Notes: generated by a model not told the origin, from the letters alone. Positions 8,045 to 17,406 are shown, counted from the first letter of the stretch. The stretch is 45,400 nucleotides of DNA from JBHIBD01 sp046758865 (GCA_046758865.1 JBHIBD010000008.1:1-45400), one strand, 5' to 3'. Program-made: numbers and translations.

Positions 8045-9145
8045 GTGACATATAATGGCCACGGCGGTAACATTGCCCAGGTGTGTGCAGCGTACGGGCT
8101 CAAACCTGATGAGATTATAGATTTCAGCGCGAACATAAACCCGCTGGGCTATTCCCCCAACTTACCAAAAAAAATCAGGGGAGAACTCCAGACCGTCCGA
8201 CACTACCCTGATATAGATGCCTCCCTCCTTCGCAGTACAATTGCCCCTGAAATCCGCCACAAGGAAGAAGAGGTGCTGATAGGAAACGGCTCGACCGAAT
8301 TCATATACCTCATTCCCCGAGCCCTTAGACCCAAGACCGGAGTGGTCTTTGAGCCAACATACAGCGACTACGCAAGGGCCCTGAGAAACTCCGGGGCCGG
8401 TGTTAAGGAAATCTTATGTGAGGCGGATGAGAAATTTAAATGTGACTTGAACCATCCTACCCTAAATGCAGAGATAGACGGGGACAACCTGCTACTATAT
8501 CTATGCAACCCAAATAATCCTACTGGATACCTGACGGAAAGAGCGGATATTTTATCCTCGGCAAAGCGCTTCCCCTCTATATATCTCGTTATAGATGAAG
8601 CGTTTATGGACTTTGTGGACGATGCCAAAAACTTTAGTGTCCTTCCAGATGCCGGCAGAGTAAGAAATATCATTCTCCTCCGTTCCCTAACAAAGTTCTG
8701 TGGGTTCCCAGGGCTGAGGCTGGGTTACATGGTAGCACACCCAGAGGTGATAGAAAGGATTGGAACCTTTAAGGAACCCTGGACGGTAAACACGCTGGCG
8801 CAGATTGCGGGGCTAGTGGCCCTCGAGGATAAACATCACGCAAATAAGAGTAAGGAATTTGTATCTGCCGAAAAAGGGTTCTTGTACCAGCAGCTCTTGG
8901 CTATAGACGGCCTTAAACCACTACCGCCCAGTGCGAACTTTATTCTGGTAAGGATAACCGACAACGGTCCCACCGCACGGGAACTTCAAAGGTCTCTCAT
9001 CAGGATGGGAATACTCATAAGGGATTGCACCAATTTCCAGGGTTTGGGCAAGAGACATTTTCGTGTAGCGGTCAGGAATCGGGAGGAGAATCTCCAGCTA
9101 CTGTCCTGTCTTGAATCTGCGCTTAAGGGGTTGACCGTAGGATGA
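8045..9145 (+). CDS. cobD: threonine-phosphate decarboxylase (CobD)
   Basis: It is a PLP enzyme that decarboxylates L-threonine O-3-phosphate to (R)-1-amino-2-propanol phosphate, the linker joined to cobyric acid by CbiB. It shows the class-I aminotransferase fold: HGGN near the N-terminus, SANINPLG, IGNGSTEFIYL, CNPNNPTG, DEAFMDF and the PLP-lysine motif SLTKFCGFPGLRLGY. A histidinol-phosphate aminotransferase is the main alternative, but the cobalamin context decides. The frame is open from GTG 8018, but GAGGGG (8030-8035) lies 9 bases before GTG 8045, which gives the usual short N-terminus before HGGN. ATGA overlap leads into cbiP. Confidence 0.85.
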   Translation: MTYNGHGGNIAQVCAAYGLKPDEIIDFSANINPLGYSPNLPKKIRGELQTVRHYPDIDASLLRSTIAPEIRHKEEEVLIGNGSTEFIYLIPRALRPKTGVVFEPTYSDYARALRNSGAGVKEILCEADEKFKCDLNHPTLNAEIDGDNLLLYLCNPNNPTGYLTERADILSSAKRFPSIYLVIDEAFMDFVDDAKNFSVLPDAGRVRNIILLRSLTKFCGFPGLRLGYMVAHPEVIERIGTFKEPWTVNTLAQIAGLVALEDKHHANKSKEFVSAEKGFLYQQLLAIDGLKPLPPSANFILVRITDNGPTARELQRSLIRMGILIRDCTNFQGLGKRHFRVAVRNREENLQLLSCLESALKGLTVG

Positions 9146-10674
9146 CAGCCAAGGCACTAATGATACAGGGAACAGGTTCGAGCGTCGGTAAGAGTTTAAT
9201 AGCCAGCGCACTCTGCCGAATATTTAACAGGGACGGATACAGGGTCGCACCCTTCAAGGCCCAGAACATGGCCCTCAATTCCTACGTAACCTGCGACGGC
9301 GGTGAGATGGGGAGGGCCCAGGTGGTCCAGGCTGAGGCTGCCGGTGTTGAGCCGTCTGTAGAGATGAACCCCATCTTACTAAAGCCGACTGCCGATGCAG
9401 GTTCGCAGGTAATTGTCATGGGCAGGCCAATAGGAAACATGACGGCAAAGGAGTATTTCTCTGCAAGGGCGGAGATGTCCAAAGTAATCACAAAGGCATT
9501 TAAAAGCTTAAGTGAGAGATACGACATTATAGTAATTGAGGGGGCGGGCAGTCCCGCAGAGATAAACCTGAAGGACAAGGATATAGTGAACATGAAAATG
9601 GCCGAGCTGGCCAATGCACCGGTAATACTGGTGACGGATGTAGACAAGGGCGGCGCATTTGCCTGGATAGTGGGTACGCTTGAACTGCTCCAAAAAGATG
9701 AGAGGGCCAGGCTGGGTGGCTTCATCCTTAACAAGTTTCGTGGTGACCCCGAACTCATTGCGGACGGGCTTAAAATGCTGGAATCACGGACAAGCCTCCC
9801 CGTGCTCGGACTCATCCCATATCTAAGAGACATCAATCTGGACGAGGAAGACTCCGTCTGGCTGGACCACTATACTAATAAAGACACGCATGATGAAGAC
9901 AATGTTGATATAGCGGTCGTCAGGCTGCCCAGGGTATCCAACTTCACGGATTTCAAGATCTTGGGGAAAGAGAAATCTGTCAGGCTAAGGTACGTAGATG
10001 ACCCCAGGACACTTGGCCAGCCGGATATGATTATCCTGCCGGGCACGAAGAGCACGATAAAAGACCTCATACACATAAAAGAAAGCGGCCTGGTGCAGGC
10101 CATAACCGACCGGGCCCAGAACGGCACAATGGTAATGGGTATCTGCGGTGGGTATCAGATGCTTGGTACGGGTATTGAGGATAAAAACCATATCGAGTCC
10201 AATCAAAGTTTTACAGAAGGGCTGGGGCTCCTCGACGTCTCTACTACGTTCTTGTCAGAAAAACATACCTTCCAGGTCAAGGCCGTGATGGAGAACAATA
10301 ACCCCTTGCCATTTTGCGTGGATGGGGTGCTCAGTGGCTACGAAATCCACATGGGCAACTCAGAGAGCCGTTGCAAGCCACTGCTGAGGATAATTGAACG
10401 CGGTGGCAGGCCAGTTGACATAACAGACGGCGCGGTATCAGAAAACGGCCGGGTCATTGGCACCTATCTCCACGGCCTCTTTGACAACGATGAATTTCGC
10501 CGGCGGTTAATCAACTACCTGAGGAGAGAGAACGAAACAACGGCGATAGGCAACGACACATACCTGTCCTCGCAAATTTTCAAAGAAGAGGCATATAACA
10601 GATTGGCGAGCACTGTGCGGGAAAATCTCAGGATGGATATTATCTACCAAATGCTAGACTTGAAACGTACCTAA
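9142..10674 (+). CDS. cbiP: cobyric acid synthase
   Basis: It amidates positions b, d, e and g of adenosylcobyrinic acid a,c-diamide, using glutamine and ATP. The N-terminal dethiobiotin-synthetase-like ATP domain carries MIQGTGSSVGKSLIASAL (P-loop) and EGAGSPAEINL. The C-terminal class-I glutamine amidotransferase domain carries the nucleophile cysteine in VMGICGGYQMLGTGIE and the catalytic histidine in YLHGLFDND. Length (510) is typical. It overlaps cobD by 4 bp and is followed 26 bp later by cbiB, in pathway order. Confidence 0.96.
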   Translation: MTAKALMIQGTGSSVGKSLIASALCRIFNRDGYRVAPFKAQNMALNSYVTCDGGEMGRAQVVQAEAAGVEPSVEMNPILLKPTADAGSQVIVMGRPIGNMTAKEYFSARAEMSKVITKAFKSLSERYDIIVIEGAGSPAEINLKDKDIVNMKMAELANAPVILVTDVDKGGAFAWIVGTLELLQKDERARLGGFILNKFRGDPELIADGLKMLESRTSLPVLGLIPYLRDINLDEEDSVWLDHYTNKDTHDEDNVDIAVVRLPRVSNFTDFKILGKEKSVRLRYVDDPRTLGQPDMIILPGTKSTIKDLIHIKESGLVQAITDRAQNGTMVMGICGGYQMLGTGIEDKNHIESNQSFTEGLGLLDVSTTFLSEKHTFQVKAVMENNNPLPFCVDGVLSGYEIHMGNSESRCKPLLRIIERGGRPVDITDGAVSENGRVIGTYLHGLFDNDEFRRRLINYLRRENETTAIGNDTYLSSQIFKEEAYNRLASTVRENLRMDIIYQMLDLKRT

Positions 10675-10700
10675 TGTCTATTGCCAAAAAGGAAACATAA

Positions 10701-11654
10701 ATGCCAGAGGCAGCAATACTTCCGCTACTTCTGGCCTTTATTATTGACCTGATTATCGGAGACCCGCACCGCATACCCCATCCGGTTAAGGCCATCGGCA
10801 AGGTAATAGAATGGGCCGAATCGCCTCTACGCCTGCTGCCTTCAGAAAGGTTGGCGGGTATAATCCTGACAATCTCTGTAGTATTAGCCACATACGTATC
10901 AACCTCCTGGGTGCTATCCGTGTCCCTTCATCAGGGCCTGCTGCTGTATTTTATTATTGCCACCATTACGCTTTATTTTACAATATCGGTTAAGTCGCTG
11001 GTGGATGAGGCAAGGTCAGTGGCCTTAGCCCTGGAGTCAGGCGATATAGTCAGGGCCCGGCAAAGACTTTCTGGGATAGTAGGCAGGGATACGAAGGACC
11101 TTGACGAACATCAGATTGTCAGGGCCTGTATAGAGACTGTAGCGGAGAACACCGTAGACGGTATCATATCCCCTATCTTCTACGCCTCGCTTGGTGGGCC
11201 TGCTGCAGCCATGGCATATAAGGCAATAAACACGCTGGACTCTATGGTGGGATATCGTAGCGAAAGGTACTCGAAATACGGCTGGGCCTCAGCCCGCTTG
11301 GACGATCTTGCCAACTACATACCCGCCCGGCTCTCCGCCAGGCTAATAGCCATAAGTTCCTATCTCTGTGGCAAGCACTTCAAGGAGTGTATATACGTTG
11401 CCATAAGGGACGGGCGCAAACATCCAAGTATAAATAGCGGCATACCTGAGGCGGCATTTGCAGGAGCGCTCGGCGTGCAGCTTGGCGGGCCGAGCACCTA
11501 TGGCGGCGTACCCTCAAATAAGCCACTCATCGGAGACCCGACAAAAACCCTTACGATTGAAAGAATCAAAGAGGCCATAAAAGTGGCCTATGTAACGTCG
11601 TTTCTGGCACTCGGACTGGGACTGACAATGAGCGCCATAGTTATCATAGTCTAA
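10701..11654 (+). CDS. cbiB: adenosylcobinamide-phosphate synthase (CbiB)
   Basis: It is an integral membrane protein that condenses cobyric acid with aminopropanol phosphate (from CobD). Signatures are DLIIGDPHRIPHPVKAIG near the N-terminus, ETVAENTVDGIISPIFYASL and NTLDSMVGYRSERYSKYGWA in the middle, and PSINSGIPEAAFAGALGVQL with GGPSTYGG near the end. Several hydrophobic helices are visible (about 5-22, 50-90, 285-315). AAAGGAAA upstream serves as the ribosome site. Length (317) is normal. Confidence 0.95.
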   Translation: MPEAAILPLLLAFIIDLIIGDPHRIPHPVKAIGKVIEWAESPLRLLPSERLAGIILTISVVLATYVSTSWVLSVSLHQGLLLYFIIATITLYFTISVKSLVDEARSVALALESGDIVRARQRLSGIVGRDTKDLDEHQIVRACIETVAENTVDGIISPIFYASLGGPAAAMAYKAINTLDSMVGYRSERYSKYGWASARLDDLANYIPARLSARLIAISSYLCGKHFKECIYVAIRDGRKHPSINSGIPEAAFAGALGVQLGGPSTYGGVPSNKPLIGDPTKTLTIERIKEAIKVAYVTSFLALGLGLTMSAIVIIV

Positions 11655-11664
11655 AGACAAACCA

Positions 11665-13044
11665 ATGCCAAAACTTCCTCGCATCCTCGTCGCCGGCACG
11701 CACAGCGGAGTTGGCAAGACCACCTTGACACTGGCCCTGATGGTTGAGCTAGGGAAAAGAGGTTTGGACGTCCAGGGATTTAAAGTAGGACCCGATTATA
11801 TAGACCCTGGCCACCACACCGCCGCCACTGGCAGGCCCTCACGCAACCTGGATACCTGGATGATGGGCAGTGACCCATGCCTGGAGACGTTTCAGCATGC
11901 GGCGTCTGGTGCTGATATATCCGTACTCGAAGGGGTCATGGGGCTGTATGACGGACATAGAGACGGGACCGGGGCAGGTAGTACGGCCGAGTTGGCAAAA
12001 CTATTGCATGCACCTGTTATTCTGCTTGTCGACGCCAAAGGTCTGGCACGGAGCGCCGCCGCCCTGGTCATGGGATACAAGGGCTTTGACGAAGAGGTGC
12101 CCCTGGCAGGTGTTATCCTGAACAACGTTTCCAGCGAGAGTCACCTCAAATTTCTGAAAGACCCTATAGAGAGGCACTGCAAGGTACATGTTCTGGGTTA
12201 CCTGAGTAGGGACAGTCAGCTAACCCTGCCCGAGCGGCACCTGGGCCTTATACCCTATAATGAAGGCGCGGTTAGCCCTACCTTTTACACCAAGTTGACG
12301 GAGGGACTGAAACACGTCGATACAGACCACATCCTGGATGTTGCAAACTCGGCCCCGGACATGCCGACGTATTCAGGAAACCTTTTTTGTCACCCCGACG
12401 ACCAAATTTCCGCACGCATAGCCCTGGCCAGAGATGAGGCCTTCAGCTTCTACTACGAGGACAACCTGGACATTTTGCGGTCGTATGGGGCAGAGCTCAT
12501 ACCATTCAGCCCACTCAGGGACTCAACACTTCCACCCAACATTGACGCCGTATACATAGGGGGCGGCTTTCCCGAACTCTATGCCCGTGAGCTTGAGTCG
12601 AACAACGCCATGAGAACAGCGCTGAGGATGACTGCCAATAATGGGGTGGTAATATATGGGGAATGCGGCGGTATGATGTACCTTCTCGAAAGACTAATTG
12701 ACTTTAAAGGCAGTTCCTATAAGATGAGTGGTGTTCTCCCCGGCACCTCACAAATGACCAGGAGGAGACAAGACCTGGGTTATGTTACCGTTAAGTCCAG
12801 AACCGACAACATCCTCTGTGAAAGAGGAGAAACCTTCAGGGGGCATGTTTTCCACTGGTCAACTCCCAAAGATACACCCGAAAGCACGACATTTGCTTAT
12901 GAGGTCACAAAGCCAGGTGAGGGGGCACAACCTGACGGAATCTTCAGAGAAAATGTTCTTGCATCATACACCCATGTGCACTTTGCCGGTAAACCATGTA
13001 TGGCCATGAGACTACTCACTTCTGCAAAAAGGGCAAGGGTATGA
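11665..13044 (+). CDS. cbiA: cobyrinate a,c-diamide synthase
   Basis: It amidates the a and c side chains of cob(II)yrinate with glutamine and ATP. The N-terminal ATP domain has VAGTHSGVGKTTLTLAL and GFKVGPDYIDPGHH, the latter a CbiA hallmark. The middle has EGVMGLYDGHRDGTGAGS. The C-terminal amidotransferase domain has the cysteine in IYGECGGMMYLLE and a terminal SYTHVHFAG. Its 459 residues match the family. The stop overlaps the next ATG by 4 bp (ATGA). Confidence 0.96.
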   Translation: MPKLPRILVAGTHSGVGKTTLTLALMVELGKRGLDVQGFKVGPDYIDPGHHTAATGRPSRNLDTWMMGSDPCLETFQHAASGADISVLEGVMGLYDGHRDGTGAGSTAELAKLLHAPVILLVDAKGLARSAAALVMGYKGFDEEVPLAGVILNNVSSESHLKFLKDPIERHCKVHVLGYLSRDSQLTLPERHLGLIPYNEGAVSPTFYTKLTEGLKHVDTDHILDVANSAPDMPTYSGNLFCHPDDQISARIALARDEAFSFYYEDNLDILRSYGAELIPFSPLRDSTLPPNIDAVYIGGGFPELYARELESNNAMRTALRMTANNGVVIYGECGGMMYLLERLIDFKGSSYKMSGVLPGTSQMTRRRQDLGYVTVKSRTDNILCERGETFRGHVFHWSTPKDTPESTTFAYEVTKPGEGAQPDGIFRENVLASYTHVHFAGKPCMAMRLLTSAKRARV

Positions 13045-14066
13045 GAACGGCTGTGGTGGTTGTAGCCCATGGAAGCAGGGTTAAGGAGGCCAACCGGGGG
13101 CTCTACAGCGTAATAGAAAATTTGAGGGCCACAGGCAGGTGGAACACGGTGGAGCCTTCCTTCTTGCAGTTTGAAGAACCGAGCCTTCCCAACGCGGTGG
13201 AGGGTGTCATCAGTAAAGGTGCCGACAAGGTAGTAGTCGTCCCACTACTGCTATTTCCAGGCAACCATATGCAGAACGACATACCTGAAGAAATAGAAAG
13301 ACAAAGGTCAAAGTACAAGGGCGTAGAAATAGTCCTTACACGGCACATGGGCATTGACAACAGAATTGCCCAGATAGTGGTAGAGAGGATAGAAGAGGCC
13401 ACCAATAATGTAAAGGCCACCGCTGGAACAGAAAACCCTCCACTGAGGCCACAAGAGATAGAAAGAGAGAGCTTTAAGATAATCGGTGAACTGGTAGACC
13501 TGGAGCAATTTCCAAAGAACTTCAGACCTGTTGCACAGAGGATAATCCACACCACAGGAGACCCGGAATTTGCCAGAACTCTGGTATTTCATCCCGATGC
13601 GGTAGCATCTGGCACCAAAGCAATAAAGTCGGGCAAGCCAATCCTGACGGATGTCACCATGGTACAGGCAGGGATAGATAAGGGAATTCTCTCCCACTTT
13701 GGTGGAGAGGTTATTTGCAGGATATCCGACCCCCAGGTCAGGCAGGACGCCGAGGCCACAGGAGGTACCAGGGCAGCTGCCGCTATAAGGGCTTCTGCAA
13801 ACATGATATCAGGGGGCATAATAGCCATCGGCAACGCACCAACCGCCCTTATAGAGACAATAAGGCTGGTAAATAACGGAGAAATAAGACCAGCCCTTAT
13901 AGTTGGTGTACCAGTTGGGTTTGTGGGAGCAGTGGAATCAAAAGAAGAACTGGAGAGAGGGGCAGCACCTTTTATTACAAACCGTGGCAGGAAGGGTGGA
14001 AGCACCGTAGCGGTAGCCATAGTAAATGCCCTTCTCAGGATAGCCAAGGAGAACACCCCTGAATAA
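13041..14066 (+). CDS. cbiXC: sirohydrochlorin cobaltochelatase - precorrin-8X methylmutase fusion (CbiX-CbiC)
   Basis: This is a single polypeptide of about 341 residues joining two steps of the pathway. Residues 1-125 are a short CbiX (CbiXS-like) chelatase: VVVAHGSR with the metal-side histidine, and VVPLLLFPGNHMQNDIP with the second histidine; it inserts cobalt into sirohydrochlorin. Residues about 145-341 are CbiC: RIIHTTGDPEF with the catalytic histidine, GKPILTDVTMVQAGI and IAIGNAPTALI; it moves the methyl from C11 to C12 to give cobyrinate. A linker with NNVKATAGTENPP joins them. The open frame runs further upstream (12996), but ATG 13041 overlaps the cbiA stop as ATGA and begins the conserved sequence. 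Confidence 0.93.
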   Translation: MRTAVVVVAHGSRVKEANRGLYSVIENLRATGRWNTVEPSFLQFEEPSLPNAVEGVISKGADKVVVVPLLLFPGNHMQNDIPEEIERQRSKYKGVEIVLTRHMGIDNRIAQIVVERIEEATNNVKATAGTENPPLRPQEIERESFKIIGELVDLEQFPKNFRPVAQRIIHTTGDPEFARTLVFHPDAVASGTKAIKSGKPILTDVTMVQAGIDKGILSHFGGEVICRISDPQVRQDAEATGGTRAAAAIRASANMISGGIIAIGNAPTALIETIRLVNNGEIRPALIVGVPVGFVGAVESKEELERGAAPFITNRGRKGGSTVAVAIVNALLRIAKENTPE

Positions 14067-15156
14067 CCTCAGGTACGGCTTTACTACCGGGACCTGCGCC
14101 GCAGGAGCAGCAAGGGCAGCGGCACAGGGGCTAATCACGGGCTCCATGCCGGATAGCATTGAGGTCATCACCCCCTCAGGCATAGCTGCAAGGCTGGAGA
14201 TACTGGAGAAGACACTCAAGCCCGGTCTCTTTGCTCGGTGCGCAGTGCGGAAGGATGCTGGAGATGACCCTGACGTTACCCACGGGTGCCTGGTATTTGT
14301 TACGGTAGAACCACGTCAAGAGGGAGAAGTTGTCATAAATGGCGGCCAAGGCGTGGGCAAGGTGACAAAGCCTGGCCTCAAAGTTCCACCCGGTGAGGCG
14401 GCCATAAACCCAGTACCCAGAAAGATGATTAGGGCCTCTGTGAGTGAGTTCCTCGGACAGGAGGCGGGACTGAAGGTGACTATCTCTGTACCTGAGGGAG
14501 AGGAAATAGCAGTAAAGACATTCAATCCTCGGCTGGGCATCCTGGGCGGTATCTCCATAATAGGAACTACTGGCATCGTAAGACCTATGTCCCAGGAGAG
14601 CCTCAAGGCGTCCCTGGTATGCGCCTTGGATGTGGCCAAGGCTACGGGTCACGATACGGTTGTACTTGTGCCCGGAAACTTGGGAGAGAATGCATTTCTG
14701 CGGGCATTCAATGCGCCTGCCGAACAGGTAGTGCAGATGAGCAACTATCTGGGATTTATGCTCATCGAGGCCAGGAAAAGGGGGTTCCAAAGGATAATAC
14801 TGGCCGGTCATCCGGGCAAACTCGCCAAATTCATCCGCGGAGACCTGGATACGCATAGCCTGAAGTCACCACCAGCCATGGACGTCGTAACCAAAATTCT
14901 TGAGGAAAATGGTCTGGAAGAGGGTATCGTTGAGACCATCAAACACTCTCCGACTGTAGAGGGCATAATACAGCAGCTAAATAAAAGGGGCAAGCTCTAC
15001 ATGATGGAAGATGTAGCAAACAGGATTGAGAACGAGGCGAGGAAGCTACTTGGCCCCAAGGTAGATGCAGGGGTGATGCTCTTCGACATGCAAATGGACG
15101 TTATAGGCGTTTCAGAAGGGGCAAGGAATTGGCAAAAAAGATTAGAAATAATGTAA
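14059..15156 (+). CDS. cbiD: cobalt-precorrin-5B C1-methyltransferase (CbiD), apparent CTG start
   Basis: It methylates C1 of cobalt-precorrin-5B using SAM. The family's N-terminal motif is present as LRYGFTTGTCAAGAARAA, but it lies upstream of the first ATG (14146). In that frame a stop occurs at 14041-14043, and the only near-cognate initiator between it and the motif is CTG at 14059, preceded at 7 nt by AAGGAG (14046-14051). The start is therefore placed at CTG 14059, overlapping the cbiC stop by 8 bp; the protein is 365 residues, the usual size. Other motifs include NPVPRKMI, NPRLGILGGISIIGTTGIV and ILAGHPGKLAKF. The C-terminus overlaps cbiE by 28 bp. Confidence 0.93.
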   Translation: MNNLRYGFTTGTCAAGAARAAAQGLITGSMPDSIEVITPSGIAARLEILEKTLKPGLFARCAVRKDAGDDPDVTHGCLVFVTVEPRQEGEVVINGGQGVGKVTKPGLKVPPGEAAINPVPRKMIRASVSEFLGQEAGLKVTISVPEGEEIAVKTFNPRLGILGGISIIGTTGIVRPMSQESLKASLVCALDVAKATGHDTVVLVPGNLGENAFLRAFNAPAEQVVQMSNYLGFMLIEARKRGFQRIILAGHPGKLAKFIRGDLDTHSLKSPPAMDVVTKILEENGLEEGIVETIKHSPTVEGIIQQLNKRGKLYMMEDVANRIENEARKLLGPKVDAGVMLFDMQMDVIGVSEGARNWQKRLEIM

Positions 15157-15782
15157 CTATCATAGGATGCGGCCCAGGGGCGTTGGGCTACATGACCCTC
15201 ATGGGTCTGAAGCGCATCCAGGAAGCGAATGTGTTGGTGGGTAGCAGGAGGCTTCTAAACCTGTTCCCGGAGGTAAAAGCCGAAAAGCTCATCCTTGGCA
15301 AGAATTACAGGGCCCTATTAACCAAGATAGAAAGACTAAGTGCCAGGAAGAAGATCGTTGTGCTTGTGAGTGGCGACCCCGGATTTTTCAGCTACGCCAG
15401 GCTGGTTGTTACCAGGCTGGGAAAAGATAATTGTGATATAATACCTGGAATAAGTTCTGTCCAGCTCGCCTTTGCCTCAATAGGGTTGAATTGGAGTGAT
15501 GCCCACTTCATAAGTCTCCATGGCCGTAAAGCTGAATTGGATAACTTAGTGGATATCATTAAGACACATGACAAGGTGGCTGTCCTTAACGACGCTGCAG
15601 TAAGCCCCAAGCTTCTATGCCGTGCCCTGCAGAGGGGTGGCGTGAAGGGGAAAAAGGTGTATCTGTGTGAAAACCTCTCGTTAAATAATGAAAGTATTAA
15701 AGAATATGACCTTACGTATCTCACTAAGGTTCACTCAGATAGTATGAATGTAATGATATTTGTGTCAAAAGGCTTCACCTAA
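15129..15782 (+). CDS. cbiE: cobalt-precorrin-7 C5-methyltransferase (CbiE)
   Basis: It is a tetrapyrrole methylase that adds the C5 methyl using SAM. Seen are the N-terminal VTIIGCGPGALGYMTLMG, LVSGDPGFFSYARLV and the site IIPGISSVQLAFASIGLNW, all typical of CbiE (short form, 217 residues). The decarboxylating partner CbiT, often fused or adjacent, is absent here, so the C15 step must be encoded elsewhere. The start is TTG at 15129, behind AAGG, and the frame has no ATG before the motif. It overlaps cbiD by 28 bp. Confidence 0.92.
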   Translation: MAKKIRNNVTIIGCGPGALGYMTLMGLKRIQEANVLVGSRRLLNLFPEVKAEKLILGKNYRALLTKIERLSARKKIVVLVSGDPGFFSYARLVVTRLGKDNCDIIPGISSVQLAFASIGLNWSDAHFISLHGRKAELDNLVDIIKTHDKVAVLNDAAVSPKLLCRALQRGGVKGKKVYLCENLSLNNESIKEYDLTYLTKVHSDSMNVMIFVSKGFT

Positions 15783-15786
15783 TTAT

Positions 15787-16575
15787 ATGTCCTCCCGCGA
15801 GCTAGGCAATTTCTACGGCATCGGTATCGGTCCTGGAGACCCAGAACTGCTCACCCTAAAGGCCATCCGCATCCTCAGGGAGGTAGACGTAGTCTTTGTC
15901 CCCAAAGCAGACATCAAGGAAGAAAGCATGGCGCTCCGCCTCTGGCGGACGGCCATGGCGCTGGAAATCGCCCGGCCCCTGATAAATAGAAACGATAAGA
16001 AGGTGATAGAAAAGGTCTTCCCCATGATAAAGGACGAGGATAAACTCCGGGAGTTCTGGCTGGACGCCGCAAGGGCAATCAAGGAGGAGTTAGTGGAGGG
16101 TAAAGACGTTGCGTTCCTTACGATAGGCGACTCACTGACCTTCAGTACATACATATATTTACTCAGCCGTCTGAGAGACATGATTCCTGAAGAAAAGATT
16201 CACACTATACCTGGCATTACATCATTCAATGCCGCTGCAAGCCTTGTAAACCTGCCGCTTGCACAGCGAGACGAAAGGCTTGCAGTCATACCCGTGTCTG
16301 ATGATGTAGAAAAACTGAGGCCAATTCTTGAGGACTTTGACACCGTAGTGCTCATGAAAGTGGCAAAAAAACTAGATAAGGTAATAGCACTCCTAGAAGA
16401 GCTGGGTCTTGCAGAGACATCTGTATTTGCCTCGCACGTGGGACTCGAAAACGCATACATCACCCACGACCTCAGCAAGTTAAAGGACAGTGGAAAGGGC
16501 TATATGTCCGTAATAATAGTCAAAAACTCAAGGAAACAGGCATGGCATGATAACACAGGCTCTCTGGAAAAGTAA
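15787..16575 (+). CDS. cbiL: cobalt-precorrin-2 C20-methyltransferase (CbiL)
   Basis: It adds the C20 methyl to cobalt-factor II/precorrin-2 with SAM, the first methylation after chelation. FYGIGIGPGDPELLTLKAIRIL opens the protein in two parts (GIGPGDPE is the SAM loop), followed by VDVVFVPKA, FLTIGDSLTFSTY and IPGITSFNAAASLVNLPLA, all CbiL signatures. The frame is open from TTG 15760, but ATG 15787 gives the normal 8-residue lead before FYGIG. It follows cbiE by 4 bp and is the last gene before the repeat and PIN insertion. Confidence 0.92.
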   Translation: MSSRELGNFYGIGIGPGDPELLTLKAIRILREVDVVFVPKADIKEESMALRLWRTAMALEIARPLINRNDKKVIEKVFPMIKDEDKLREFWLDAARAIKEELVEGKDVAFLTIGDSLTFSTYIYLLSRLRDMIPEEKIHTIPGITSFNAAASLVNLPLAQRDERLAVIPVSDDVEKLRPILEDFDTVVLMKVAKKLDKVIALLEELGLAETSVFASHVGLENAYITHDLSKLKDSGKGYMSVIIVKNSRKQAWHDNTGSLEK

Positions 16576-16604
16576 TGCGAGTAAACGTGGTACGCCCCTC
16601 TTTT

Positions 16605-16678
16605 GTCATTGCGAGGGGCATAGCCCCGAAGCAATCTCCTATGCGTTCGAGAGATTGCTTCGCTTCGCTCGCAATGAC
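16605..16678. repeat. MITE-like repeat (family B, copy 1)
   Basis: Perfect 11-bp terminal inverted repeats GTCATTGCGAG (16605-16615) and CTCGCAATGAC (16668-16678), with inner arms GAAGCAATCTC and GAGATTGCTTC. The same ends occur at 30764-30920 and 42406-42512. The two short frames through this region encode only the repeat. The rest of 16576-16773 shows no gene. Confidence 0.85.
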
Positions 16679-16773
16679 GTATTGGAATTGGCTTGCAATG
16701 ACATGCGAAGTAAGATGTGTCTCGACGTACCTTACGTGCTTAGCAAAAAATACAACAGTCTTAATCCAGTTCT

Positions 16774-17406
16774 ATGAAACAGACGCTAATACAAGCTTTT
16801 AATTCTCAGAACTTGTCCGAAAGATTTAGGAATTTACCTCGGAGAGTGTTTTTGGATACTAATGTTTTGCAGTATTTACAGGATTTCGGCGAGTTTATTT
16901 TTGATCATTATCGAGAGAATGAAAAATATCTTTTGGGTCCAAGAGGAAAGGAAATTACTAAAGATAATCGCTTGTATCGTGAGGTCTTAGCATTAGAAAA
17001 AATATTTTTAGGGATTGATAGAACAAATATAGAATTTTCTCTCTCCGAAGCGGTATTTAAAGAAGTTATAGACAAAAAAGACAGTGCTTTTTATCGGTGG
17101 TTTTGCGATGTTTGGGATCATTGGCAGGGAGTTCTTGCAGAGTATAGAGAAAGCCCCTTTTCTAAAGAAGCTCAAGAAAGACATGAAAAAGCGTGTCCAG
17201 ATAAGTCGCTGCTTGGGAATCTATCAAAGAGGGATAGAGAAATTGTCTTGGATTCTATAAGGTTTGATTGTGACGCTCTTTTAACCGTCGATCGTTTTGC
17301 GGATAAAAACAAGCAAAGTTTTGTATACATCAAGTATCAACTTACGGTTTTAAGACCTACTGATTTGTTTGCGATATTGAAACCGTTTCAGGCTTTGTGG
17401 TTATAA
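16774..17406 (+). CDS. PIN-domain protein, putative ribonuclease
   Basis: The 210-residue protein has a PIN-like fold: RVFLDTNVLQYL with the first acidic metal ligand (D28), acidic E97 in SEAVFKEVID, and RFDCDALLTVD near the C-terminus, which corresponds to the second acidic cluster. PIN proteins are Mg-dependent RNases and often toxins, but no small antitoxin gene is adjacent, so a toxin role is not supported. The gene is clearly more AT-rich than the cobalamin genes around it and lies beside a MITE-like repeat, suggesting insertion between cbiL and the rest of the cluster. ATG 16774 has no clear ribosome site. Confidence 0.65.
   Translation: MKQTLIQAFNSQNLSERFRNLPRRVFLDTNVLQYLQDFGEFIFDHYRENEKYLLGPRGKEITKDNRLYREVLALEKIFLGIDRTNIEFSLSEAVFKEVIDKKDSAFYRWFCDVWDHWQGVLAEYRESPFSKEAQERHEKACPDKSLLGNLSKRDREIVLDSIRFDCDALLTVDRFADKNKQSFVYIKYQLTVLRPTDLFAILKPFQALWL

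Noticed and set aside
16547..16802. Two short plus-strand ORFs after cbiL
   Set aside because: They are made up of the family B repeat and have no ribosome site or protein-like conservation.
16774..17406. Toxin-antitoxin module with the PIN gene
   Set aside because: No small antitoxin-like gene lies on either side.
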